NCBI GenBank assembly: GCA_018712465.1
Contig: DVGY01000116.1
Coordinates: forward strand, 1-13,888
DNA length: 13,888 nucleotides
Source: Candidatus Egerieicola pullicola
Lineage (GTDB): Bacteria; Bacillota; Clostridia; Oscillospirales; Ruminococcaceae
Reading direction: 5' to 3'
Shown one piece after another: positions 1 through 6,469 of this stretch (its first letter is position 1; every line of letters begins with the position of its first letter). The notes under the pieces are model-generated. The model was not told where the DNA came from, ran no database searches, and saw only the letters and a list, made by a program, of their open reading frames with translations. The position numbers and the translations under genes are program-made.

Positions 1-166
1 TGGCAAAGTGCCAGATGTGTGGGGAATCTGGCTGGGCCGTGGCGTGGTCGGTCATCCCCAGGCATTCCAGGCCCACTTGGGCCGCTTGATGGATGTTTTC
101 CAGCAGGGTGGAGTAGGCGTGGGTGCTGGCGATGGTGTGGGTGTGGGTGTCTGCAATGAATTTCAA
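1..166 (-). CDS. PHP-domain phosphoesterase, YcdX-like (5' part only, runs off left edge)
   Basis: The first 55 residues of a minus-strand gene are visible; the rest lies beyond base 1. The start is read as TTG at 166-164, placed 8 nt after a perfect AGGAGG (180-175); no ATG fits this frame. The N-terminus has the PHP metal motif D-T-H-T-H-T (residues 6-11), then S-T-H-A-Y-S (14-19) and M-T-D-H (38-41), followed by S-P-H-I-W-H-F, a pattern I associate with the YcdX branch of PHP phosphatases. Such proteins bind several metal ions and hydrolyse phosphate esters; the physiological substrate is not evident here. It lies 31 nt downstream of hprK on the same strand, so the two are probably co-transcribed. 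In many Firmicutes a PHP gene sits near hprK, murB and rapZ, which supports the call. Confidence in the family is good, in the exact role low. Confidence 0.82.
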   Translation of the reverse strand, partial: MKFIADTHTHTIASTHAYSTLLENIHQAAQVGLECLGMTDHATAQPDSPHIWHFA

Positions 167-197
167 ACTGTTGTCCTCCTTGCTGCGGCGGGGCCTA

Positions 198-1151
198 TCA
201 ATAGGCTTCCCAGGAAGAGGTGGTTTCCTCCACCGGCATGCCCAGATTGTGCATCAATTCCTGAGCGGCGTTGTAGCCCATCTTTTTCTGACGGTTGTTC
301 ATAGCCGCTACTTCCAGGATAATGGCCAGGTTCCGGCCGGGCTTGATGGGGATGGTGTGGCAGGGGATCTTCAGGCCCAGAATGGTGGCAAATTCTTCTT
401 CCAGGCCCATGCGGTCGTACACCTTTTCCGGATCCCAGACCTCCATTTTCACCACCATGTCGATCTTTTCGCTGACCTTTACCGAGCCCATACCAAACAG
501 CCGCCGGGCATTGATGATGCCGATGCCCCGCAGTTCCAAAAAGTGGCGGATGTTTTCCGGGGAGGATCCCACCAGGGTTTTGTTGGACACCCGGCGGATC
601 TCCACCGCGTCGTCGGCCACCAGCCGGTGGCCCCGCTTCACCAGTTCAATGGCGGTTTCGCTTTTACCGACCCCGCTTTCTCCCAGCAGCAGCACCCCTT
701 CGCCGTAGATTTCAATGAGCACGCCGTGACGGGTGATCCGGGGGGCCAGTTCGGTGTTTAAGGTGCTGATGATGGAGCCGGTAAAGCTGGAGGTGCTTTC
801 GTTGGTGCGCAGCACTGTGACGCTGTTTTGCTTGGCGGCTTCCAGGATTTCCGGGAACACGTCCAGTCCCCGGGTAAGGATTAGACAGGGGAACTTCTGC
901 TCAAACAGCTCAAAGATCCGCTGCCGGCGGGAGTTTTCGCTTAAATCTTCCAGGTAGGCGTACTCCATCCGCCCCACCACCTGGATGCGTTTAGGGTCGA
1001 AATATTCGTAAAATCCGGTGAGGTTCAACCCGGGACGGGAAATATCGGTACTTTGAATCATCACGTCCGGTTGGTCCGGGGGAATGTAGATTTTTTCCAG
1101 CGAAAATTCTTTGATCAGCCGAGACAGCGGCACGGTAAAACTGCTGTTCAT
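198..1151 (-). CDS. hprK: HPr kinase/phosphorylase
   Basis: Bifunctional enzyme that phosphorylates HPr of the PTS on a serine (Ser46 in well-studied species) with ATP and removes that phosphate again. It is the sensor feeding CcpA-dependent catabolite repression in low-GC Gram-positives. The 317-residue product matches the usual length of about 310. The N-terminal domain covers roughly residues 1-130. The C-terminal kinase domain has the Walker A loop GESGVGKS (157-164), the acidic V-A-D-D (178-181) where the catalytic Asp lies, and the HprK signature LELRGIGIINARRLFG (205-220). I chose the ATG at 1151 over an upstream in-frame ATG at 1256 because AGAAAGG lies 8 nt before it, the upstream ATG would precede the predicted promoter, and the extra 35 residues do not look like HprK. 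A promoter at 1201-1229 fits this start. The PHP gene follows on the same strand. Confidence 0.96.
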   Translation of the reverse strand: MNSSFTVPLSRLIKEFSLEKIYIPPDQPDVMIQSTDISRPGLNLTGFYEYFDPKRIQVVGRMEYAYLEDLSENSRRQRIFELFEQKFPCLILTRGLDVFPEILEAAKQNSVTVLRTNESTSSFTGSIISTLNTELAPRITRHGVLIEIYGEGVLLLGESGVGKSETAIELVKRGHRLVADDAVEIRRVSNKTLVGSSPENIRHFLELRGIGIINARRLFGMGSVKVSEKIDMVVKMEVWDPEKVYDRMGLEEEFATILGLKIPCHTIPIKPGRNLAIILEVAAMNNRQKKMGYNAAQELMHNLGMPVEETTSSWEAY

Positions 1152-1200
1152 ACTAACATCCTTTCTTAACGGGCAAGCCCGGCAAAGTTCCTTTTCTTCT

Positions 1201-1229
1201 ATTATACACAGTTTTCCTTTGACATTCAA
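1201..1229 (-). promoter_or_regulatory. Sigma-A-type promoter of hprK
   Basis: On the minus strand TTGAAT (1229-1224) and a perfect TATAAT (1206-1201) are separated by exactly 17 bp. The predicted transcript starts near 1194, leaving a leader of about 43 nt before the hprK start at 1151. It is divergent from the promoter at 1251-1279, with only 21 bp between the two -35 boxes. Confidence 0.75.
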
Positions 1230-1250
1230 TTCTTTTTCGGGGAAAATCCC

Positions 1251-1279
1251 TTGCATTTCCGGTTGGCTGCTGGTATAAT
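1251..1279 (+). promoter_or_regulatory. Sigma-A-type promoter of the 120-residue membrane protein gene
   Basis: TTGCAT (1251-1256), a 17-bp spacer and a perfect TATAAT (1274-1279), with TGG just before it giving an extended -10 element. Transcription should begin near 1286. An ATG at 1290 would then be almost leaderless, so this promoter supports the downstream start at 1344. Confidence 0.75.
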
Positions 1280-1343
1280 AATTTAAAAAATGCGAATTTT
1301 AATTCAAAATCTTGCTAAATCTAAAGCGGAAGGAGGTGCAGCC

Positions 1344-1706
1344 ATGGATAGTAATCTGCTTTTTTTAATCGTAGGCGCCTTGATTGCCATGGTGGTCCTC
1401 ATTGCCGTGGCAGCGGCGGTTGTTTTGCTGGTGCTTTTGGTAAAGCGGAACAAGATCCGCTCCTACCGGGTGGATTTGCAGCATTACAACAATCAGTCCT
1501 CCAAAGAGATGCTGATTCAGGGCAAAACCCCGGCTGAAGCCCTGCAAGCCGCCCAGCAGGCCAGCCTGATCCCCTCCGGTTACCAGGTGGTTTCCCTGCG
1601 TGAAGTGGGGAAGGATGGCCAGGATTTGCTTCACGACGCTGCCACGGCGGCGGTGATTACCGGCATCAACAACGTGGCCAATCAAAATATGCCTCATCTC
1701 TGGTGA
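1344..1706 (+). CDS. Small single-pass membrane protein, function unknown
   Basis: I do not recognise this 120-residue protein. Residues 5-33 are a long, very hydrophobic stretch rich in V, A, L and I, followed at once by basic K-R-N-K (34-37), which predicts one membrane helix with the remainder in the cytoplasm. The soluble part (about 38-120) is polar. It includes Q-G-K-T-P-A-E-A-L-Q-A-A-Q-Q-A (helical in character) and ends in N-Q-N-M-P-H-L-W. No catalytic motif is visible. The start at 1344 has an ideal AAGGAGG 7 nt upstream. An in-frame ATG at 1290 lacks a ribosome site and lies within a few bases of the predicted transcription start, so I did not use it. The gene is monocistronic: own promoter at 1251-1279 and own terminator at 1732-1770. 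Confidence 0.72.
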   Translation: MDSNLLFLIVGALIAMVVLIAVAAAVVLLVLLVKRNKIRSYRVDLQHYNNQSSKEMLIQGKTPAEALQAAQQASLIPSGYQVVSLREVGKDGQDLLHDAATAAVITGINNVANQNMPHLW

Positions 1707-1731
1707 CGGCGTTTATTTTTTCTGTTCCATT

Positions 1732-1770
1732 CTCCCGGTTTCTGTGATGGAAGCCGGGGGATTTTGTTTT
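1732..1770 (+). terminator. Rho-independent terminator after the small membrane protein gene
   Basis: A 9-bp stem (CCCGGTTTC at 1734-1742 with GAAGCCGGG at 1750-1758, one G-T pair) has a 7-nt loop and is followed by ATTTTGTTTT. It begins 25 nt after the stop codon. Confidence 0.8.
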
Positions 1771-1848
1771 ATCCGGTCTGGGAAAAACCGGGAAAAATGC
1801 GGCAACCTGTCGGAAAAAATAGGAAAATAAGCCGGCGAATTTTGCACA

Positions 1849-1877
1849 TTGCCACCATTGGGAAAATATGTTATACT
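1849..1877 (+). promoter_or_regulatory. Sigma-A-type promoter of the glycosyltransferase gene
   Basis: TTGCCA (1849-1854), a 17-bp spacer and TATACT (1872-1877), with TGT just upstream giving an extended -10. The predicted leader is about 45 nt and ends with AGAAAGG ahead of the ATG at 1928. Confidence 0.7.
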
Positions 1878-1927
1878 GAAAGCAAATCAAAGAGAAAACC
1901 GGGGAGACCCAAGAAAGGCGTCGTGTT

Positions 1928-3235
1928 ATGAGGATTGCAATGTTTACCGAGTCCTACCTGCCCTACATCAACGGGGTAGTGACCCATGTGAAATCGCTCA
2001 AAGACGGATTGGAAAAGGCGGGACATCAGGTGCTGATTGTCACGGTGGATGTGAATGCCCGCCACCATCATTTGGAAGGGGACGTGCTGTACTGTCCCGG
2101 CAAAGAGCTGAAGCGGCTTTACGATTACGGTTTGGCCAACCCCTTCAGCCGCACCCGGTTTCGGATCATCCAGGAGTTCCACCCGGACATTATCCACATC
2201 CACACCGAATTCGGGGTGGGGCTCAGCGCGGTGCGGATCGCCCGGAAATTACAGATCCCCTATGTGTACACCCTCCACACCATGTATGAGGATTACCTCT
2301 ACTACGTGGCCCCCAAGCCCTTTATCCCCATGGTGCGGATCATGTCCCGGCGGTATTTCAAGTATTTTGCCCAGCACAGTCAGGCGGTGACCGGCCCTTC
2401 TGCCAAGGTGCAGGAATATCTGGACGAATGCCATGCAGACCGGAAGGTCAACGTGGTGCCCAATCCGGTGGAGCTGGACAAGTTCAGCCCGGACAAGGTG
2501 AACTGGGACCATGTGGCCCAGTTGAAACAGCAGTACGGCTTCCGGGAAGGGGAGATGATCGCCGGTTTCTGCGGCCGTCTGGGCCGGGAAAAGAGCGTGG
2601 ATGTGCTGCTGGACTACTTTTCTCAGCAGGTCAAGCGGGAAGACGGCATCAAGCTCATGATTATCGGGGACGGTCCCTCCCGTCCGGAACTGGAGGAGCT
2701 GGCGCAAAAGCTGGGAATTGCCGATCTGGTTACCTTTGTGGGGGCGGTGGACCACAATGAGATTTTGGATTATTACGCCTGTCTGGATGTGTATGTCACC
2801 GCCAGCCTCAGCGACACCAACTCCATCTCCATGTTGGAGGGAATGGCCACCGGTTTGCCGGTGCTGCACATCAATGACCCCCTCAATGCCGGTCAGGTGC
2901 AGCCTGGGGTGAACGGCTTTATCTACAAAGACGCCAAGGAACTGTATCAGCTGCTGCTGGATCAAAAGCACCGCACCCCCGAAGAGCGGAAGATCCTCAG
3001 CGCATCGGTGCGGCAGTCGGTGCAGTCTTCCGGGCAGGAGGCCCTGGCCAACTATCTGCTGGCCATCTATCAGCAGGTGGAAGGGGAGGGGTCTTCCCGG
3101 AACCGTTCCCATCTTCAGGTCATCGAGGCCCAGGGCAAAGAGCTGGAACAGCGCTTTTTCCAAACCGAACGCACTCTGCGCCGGAAAGCAGCCCGCCGGG
3201 CCGCCATCAAACGCCGGAAACAGCGCAAAAAATAA
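1928..3235 (+). CDS. GT-B fold glycosyltransferase, family 4-like (possibly glycolipid-forming)
   Basis: A 435-residue retaining-type glycosyltransferase, probably acting at the cytoplasmic membrane face. The N-terminal domain begins MRIAMFTESYLPYINGVV, the acceptor-side pattern of diacylglycerol glucosyl/galactosyltransferases and related GT4 enzymes. Further marks are D-I-I-H-I-H-T-E (87-94), V-V-P-N-P-V (176-181), the donor-domain start A-G-F-C-G-R-L-G-R-E-K (212-222) and I-I-G-D-G-P (245-250). In the sugar-nucleotide site the usual EX7E reads D296-X7-E304, so the first Glu is replaced by Asp. After about residue 410 the tail is strongly basic (14 K/R from residue 415 to the end), suited to binding anionic lipids. 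The start has AGAAAGG 9 nt upstream. A role in glycolipid or lipoteichoic acid anchor synthesis is an inference; acceptor and sugar cannot be read from sequence. It stands alone with its own promoter. Confidence 0.85.
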   Translation: MRIAMFTESYLPYINGVVTHVKSLKDGLEKAGHQVLIVTVDVNARHHHLEGDVLYCPGKELKRLYDYGLANPFSRTRFRIIQEFHPDIIHIHTEFGVGLSAVRIARKLQIPYVYTLHTMYEDYLYYVAPKPFIPMVRIMSRRYFKYFAQHSQAVTGPSAKVQEYLDECHADRKVNVVPNPVELDKFSPDKVNWDHVAQLKQQYGFREGEMIAGFCGRLGREKSVDVLLDYFSQQVKREDGIKLMIIGDGPSRPELEELAQKLGIADLVTFVGAVDHNEILDYYACLDVYVTASLSDTNSISMLEGMATGLPVLHINDPLNAGQVQPGVNGFIYKDAKELYQLLLDQKHRTPEERKILSASVRQSVQSSGQEALANYLLAIYQQVEGEGSSRNRSHLQVIEAQGKELEQRFFQTERTLRRKAARRAAIKRRKQRKK

Positions 3236-3476
3236 TCCTTTTCCCATGTCCCGGCAAGGCTCAATTCGCTTCAAAAAATAGGCGTTTTGAACATTTCTCC
3301 CGGTATTTTTTGAATAAGATGGAGAAAATTGAAATTTTATCTAAAAAGCCATTGAATTTCACGGTGAAAATGCTATAATATCCATAAAACGGTATGCTGC
3401 GTCCAAAATGGCTTTTTGGAAGAGCAGACAGGGAAAGGCGGATTCCGCCGACGGGAAAGGAGAGGCGGAAACAGTC
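3236..3476. other. Intergenic region between the glycosyltransferase and araR
   Basis: This AT-rich stretch of about 240 bases holds the araR promoter (3352-3379). Just after the glycosyltransferase there is only a weak, AT-rich 7-bp inverted repeat (TTCAAAA at 3270-3276, TTTTGAA at 3285-3291) with no adjoining T run, so no convincing terminator is seen. The leader after the promoter carries an AAAGGAGAGG ribosome-site region (about 3456-3465). No gene is apparent in it. Confidence 0.5.
3352..3379 (+). promoter_or_regulatory. Promoter of araR, with a dyad between -35 and -10
   Basis: TTGAAT (3352-3357), a 16-bp spacer and a perfect TATAAT (3374-3379) preceded by TGC (extended -10). The spacer holds a perfect 13-bp dyad, TTTCACGGTGAAA (3357-3369), placed so that a bound protein would block polymerase. 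The dyad does not resemble the AraR-type box before araB. Confidence 0.65.
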
Positions 3477-4559
3477 ATGGGAGGAAAGCCAAAGCACGAG
3501 GCGCTCAGCGATTGGATCCGGGACCGCATCCTGGCCGGCGCCTTTCCCATTGGAAGCCGGCTGCCCAGCGAAAATGAGCTGGCCAAGCGGTTTCAGCTCA
3601 GCCGTCAGACGGTGCGCCAGGCCATCGGCACCTTGGTGCGGGAAAACCTGCTGGAACGCCGTCAAGGCAGCGGAACCTATGTCAGCCGCGCCGCTTTGGA
3701 CAACCGTCCGGTGACTCTGAACATCGGGGTCATCACCACTTACTTAGACAGTTACATCTTTCCCGGCGTGATCCGGGGAATTGACAAGGTATTGTCCCAC
3801 AGCGGCTACCATATGCAGCTGGGGATCACCTACAATAAAACCCGCAACGAAAATCAGGTTCTTTCCTCCCTGCTGGAAAGCGGGGTGGACGGATTGATCG
3901 TAGAGCCCACCAAAAGCGCCCTGCCCAACCCCAACCAGAAGCTGTACCGGGAAATTGCCGCCAGCCGGATCCCCCTGCTGTTTTTAAACGGCTACTATGC
4001 CGGCATGGATTTCCCCTATGTGGCCATGAACGACTATGAGTCCGGCAAGATGGCCACTCGGTATCTGCTGCGCCGGGGCCACCGGAAGATCTTCGGCATT
4101 TTTAAGTCCGACGATGTCCAGGGGCATTTCCGCTATTCCGGCTATGTCAATCAGATGCGGGATGCGGACACGGCCTTTGAGGATTCCTGGGTGATGTGGT
4201 ATGTCACCGAGGATTTGGACACCTTGTTTGCCCCCAAAGACGATGACCGCCTGCTGAGCCGCATCGGGGACAGCACCGGCGTGGTGTGCTACAACGATGA
4301 AATCGCCTGCAAGCTGCTGGAGGTGCTGGCCCGCCACCAAATCAAGGTGCCGGAACAGATCAGCATCGTCAGCTTTGACAACTCCGATTTGGCCGGGCTG
4401 GGGCATCCCGGCTTAACTTCCATTGACTATCCCGCCGGAGAAATCGGCGCGGAAGCTGCCCGCCGCCTATTGGCCCTGATCCGCCATCAGGAGAAGGGAA
4501 GTTATGCGTTTCTCCCCAAAATTGTGGAGCGCGGTTCGGTGCGTGATCTGAACCGTTAG
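3477..4559 (+). CDS. araR: Arabinose-responsive transcriptional repressor, GntR-LacI hybrid
   Basis: A 360-residue regulator. Residues 6-70 form a GntR-type winged helix (R-L-P-S-E-N-E-L at 28-35, S-R-Q-T-V-R-Q-A-I at 42-50, R-R-Q-G-S-G-T-Y-V at 61-69). Residues 81-360 form a LacI/periplasmic-binding-protein-like effector domain. That domain shares runs with Bacillus subtilis AraR as I remember it: G-L-I-V-E-P-T-K-S-A-L, G-I-F-K-S-D-D-V-Q-G and C-Y-N-D-E-I-A. AraR represses arabinose genes and is released by L-arabinose. I chose ATG 3477 because it places the DNA-binding domain at the N-terminus and gives the family length (about 362). An in-frame ATG at 3408 would add 23 residues but has no ribosome site. 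The AAAGGAG before 3477 is rather distant (14 nt), with AGGCGG closer. The adjacent araB promoter carries a matching operator. Confidence 0.92.
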   Translation: MGGKPKHEALSDWIRDRILAGAFPIGSRLPSENELAKRFQLSRQTVRQAIGTLVRENLLERRQGSGTYVSRAALDNRPVTLNIGVITTYLDSYIFPGVIRGIDKVLSHSGYHMQLGITYNKTRNENQVLSSLLESGVDGLIVEPTKSALPNPNQKLYREIAASRIPLLFLNGYYAGMDFPYVAMNDYESGKMATRYLLRRGHRKIFGIFKSDDVQGHFRYSGYVNQMRDADTAFEDSWVMWYVTEDLDTLFAPKDDDRLLSRIGDSTGVVCYNDEIACKLLEVLARHQIKVPEQISIVSFDNSDLAGLGHPGLTSIDYPAGEIGAEAARRLLALIRHQEKGSYAFLPKIVERGSVRDLNR

Positions 4560-4592
4560 TCCCTGAAACAGAAAAAACAGGCGGTTTTGATA

Positions 4593-4619
4593 AATTCTTC
4601 TTGCTTTTAGAGAAGAATT
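4593..4619. repeat. Inverted repeat spanning the araB -35 region
   Basis: Perfect 8-bp arms AATTCTTC (4593-4600) and GAAGAATT (4612-4619) flank 11 bp that contain the araB -35 box. The arms lie 19 bp apart start to start. It could be an operator, or the hairpin ending the araR transcript, although no T run follows directly. Confidence 0.45.
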
Positions 4620-4629
4620 CTATTATACT
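4601..4629 (+). promoter_or_regulatory. Promoter of araBAD
   Basis: TTGCTT (4601-4606), a 17-bp spacer and TATACT (4624-4629). The predicted start is near 4636, giving a leader of about 80 nt before araB. TTGATA at 4587 is a poorer -35 candidate because of its spacing. Confidence 0.65.
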
Positions 4630-4640
4630 TTTGGCAAGAG

Positions 4641-4654
4641 GTTGTTCGTACAAC
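4641..4654. promoter_or_regulatory. AraR operator in the araB leader
   Basis: GTTGTTCGTACAAC is an almost perfect palindrome; only the innermost T/T pair flanking the central CG fails. It matches the known character of AraR boxes (TTGT-CG-ACAA core, as in ATTTGTACGTACAAAT-type sites in Bacillus). It lies about 5-18 bases downstream of the predicted araB transcription start, where a bound repressor would block initiation or early elongation. Confidence 0.78.
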
Positions 4655-4664
4655 TTTTTGAGCG

Positions 4665-4682
4665 GTATTGCCACCGCAATAC
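4665..4682. repeat. Perfect inverted repeat in the araB leader
   Basis: GTATTGC (4665-4671) and GCAATAC (4676-4682) are perfectly complementary with a 4-base CACC loop. It is either a hairpin in the araBAD mRNA leader, about 18 nt before the AAGGAGG, or a protein-binding dyad. It is not followed by a T run and so is not a terminator. Confidence 0.5.
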
Positions 4683-4715
4683 GGAATTTGGTTTAAATTT
4701 AAGGAGGATTGACCC

Positions 4716-6377
4716 ATGGCAAAGTATTCGATTGGCGTGGACTATGGTTCCCTGTCCGGACGTGCAGTTCTGGTAAATGTGGAGACCGGTGAGGAGATCT
4801 GCTCCAGCGTGTTGGAGTATCCCCACGCCGTGATGAGCGAAACTCTTCCCGACGGCACCCCGTTGGGCGTTGACTGGGCTTTGCAGCACCCCCAGGATTA
4901 CCTGGATGTTCTCAGCCACACCATCCCCGATGTCCTGAAACAGTCCGGCGTTTCCCCGGATGATGTGGTGGGCGTAGGCATCGACTTCACCGCCTGCACC
5001 GCCCTGCCTGTCACCAAGGACGGCACCCCCCTGTGCTTCTTGGATGAATTCAAATCCAACCCTCACGCTTATGTGAAGATGTGGAAGCACCACGCTGCCC
5101 AGAAGTACGCCAATATGCTCAACGCAAAGGCGGAAGAAATGGGCGAAACCTTCCTGGCCCGCTACGGCGGCAAGATCTCTTCCGAATGGTATGTGCCGAA
5201 AATCTGGCAGATCTGCGAAGAGGCTCCGGAAGTGTATGACACCATGGCTTACTTCGTAGAAGCCGCGGACTGGATTCCGTGGATGCTCACCGGCAACTAC
5301 ACCCGCAACTCCTGCACCGCCGGCTACAAAGCCATGTGGAGCAAGAAGGAAGGGTATCCCTCCAAGGAATTCTTCAAGGCATTGAACCCCAAACTGGAAA
5401 ACATGGTAGACGAAAAGATCGGCTGCCCTGTGACTCCTCTGGGCTCCAAGGCCGGCGAAATCAATGAAAAGGCCGCCGCCATGACTGGTTTGAAGGTGGG
5501 CACCGCCGTTGCCGTGGGCAACGTAGACGCACACGTCTGTGTTCCCGCTGTGAAGATTGACGGCCCCGGCAAAATGCTGGCCATCATGGGCACCTCTACC
5601 TGCCACATCCTCATGGGCACCGAAGAAAAGATCGCTCCCGGTATGTGCGGCGTGGTGGAAGACGGCGTGATGCCCGGCTACTTCGGTTACGAAGCCGGCC
5701 AGAGCTGCTGCGGCGACCACTTTGCTTGGTTTATCAACAACTGCCTGCCCAAAGATTACTACGATGCCGCAGAAGCTGCCGGCATGAACATCCATAAGTT
5801 CCTGCGCTCCAAGGCGGAAAAGCTGAAAGTCGGCGAATCCGGCCTGGTGGCTCTGGACTGGTGGAACGGCAACCGTTCCGTGCTGGTGGACGTGGACCTG
5901 ACCGGTATGATCCTGGGCATGACCCTGCTCACCAAGCCGGAAGAAATTTACCGCGCTTTGATCGAAGCCACTGCTTACGGCACCCGTAAGATCATTGAAA
6001 ACTTTGAACAGCACGGTGTGCCGGTGGATGAATTCTACGCTTCCGGCGGCATCAGCCAGAAAGACCCCATGACCATGCAGATCTATGCTGACGTCATCAA
6101 GAAGCCCATCAAGATTGCCGGTTCTACCCAGGGCCCCGCTCTCGGCTCCGCCATCTTCGGCGCTGTGGCCGGCGGCGCATTCAAGGACTGCTTCGAAGGC
6201 GCTCGTGTCATGGGCAACCTGAAGGACACCGTCTACACCCCCATCCCGGAAAACTCCGCTGTGTACGACAAGCTGTATGCAGAATATGAGAAACTCCACG
6301 ATTACTTCGGACGGGGCGAAAACGACGTGATGAAGCGTCTGAAGAAGATCAAGCTGGAAGCCAAAGGCTTGGCCTAA
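4716..6377 (+). CDS. araB: Ribulokinase
   Basis: FGGY-family sugar kinase that phosphorylates L-ribulose with ATP to L-ribulose 5-phosphate, the second step of arabinose catabolism in the cytoplasm. The 553 residues fit ribulokinases, which are longer than most FGGY kinases. Visible elements are the first phosphate loop I-G-V-D-Y-G-S-L-S-G-R (6-16), G-I-D-F-T-A-C-T (88-95), G-N-V-D-A-H (268-273) with the probable catalytic Asp271, G-T-S-T-C-H (292-297), G-Y-E-A-G-Q-S (324-330) and the C-terminal nucleotide signature A-S-G-G-I-S-Q-K-D-P (442-451) followed by M-Q-I-Y-A-D-V. The ATG has AAGGAGG 8 nt upstream. It is the first gene of araBAD, controlled from the promoter and AraR-type box at 4601-4654. 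Codon choice is of the highly expressed kind (many CTG, GGC and CGT). Confidence 0.95.
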   Translation: MAKYSIGVDYGSLSGRAVLVNVETGEEICSSVLEYPHAVMSETLPDGTPLGVDWALQHPQDYLDVLSHTIPDVLKQSGVSPDDVVGVGIDFTACTALPVTKDGTPLCFLDEFKSNPHAYVKMWKHHAAQKYANMLNAKAEEMGETFLARYGGKISSEWYVPKIWQICEEAPEVYDTMAYFVEAADWIPWMLTGNYTRNSCTAGYKAMWSKKEGYPSKEFFKALNPKLENMVDEKIGCPVTPLGSKAGEINEKAAAMTGLKVGTAVAVGNVDAHVCVPAVKIDGPGKMLAIMGTSTCHILMGTEEKIAPGMCGVVEDGVMPGYFGYEAGQSCCGDHFAWFINNCLPKDYYDAAEAAGMNIHKFLRSKAEKLKVGESGLVALDWWNGNRSVLVDVDLTGMILGMTLLTKPEEIYRALIEATAYGTRKIIENFEQHGVPVDEFYASGGISQKDPMTMQIYADVIKKPIKIAGSTQGPALGSAIFGAVAGGAFKDCFEGARVMGNLKDTVYTPIPENSAVYDKLYAEYEKLHDYFGRGENDVMKRLKKIKLEAKGLA

Positions 6378-6388
6378 TTGTCAGTGTT

Positions 6389-6430
6389 CCGGTTTTCCCT
6401 GTCTGAGCAGATCGGGCAGGGAAGGGCCGG
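6389..6430 (+). other. Intercistronic hairpin between araB and araA
   Basis: TTCCCTG (6395-6401) pairs with CAGGGAA (6417-6423), and an outer CCGG (6389-6392) can pair with CCGG (6427-6430) across a small internal loop. No T run follows, so it is more likely an mRNA processing or stability element than a terminator. It fills half of the 92-base gap between araB and araA. Confidence 0.5.
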
Positions 6431-6469
6431 TCCATTCATAAGGATTTTCTAAGAAGGAGACTGATACCA

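Noticed and set aside
3408..3476. Upstream in-frame start for araR
   Set aside because: The extra 23 residues have no ribosome site, are not expected before a GntR domain and would make the protein longer than known AraR proteins.
4623..6299. Long minus-strand open frames opposite araB and araA (also 6479-8029 and 8998-10566)
   Set aside because: They mirror strongly supported plus-strand genes with codon bias that suppresses stops on the other strand; their proteins are rich in His, Gly and Val without domains or ribosome sites.
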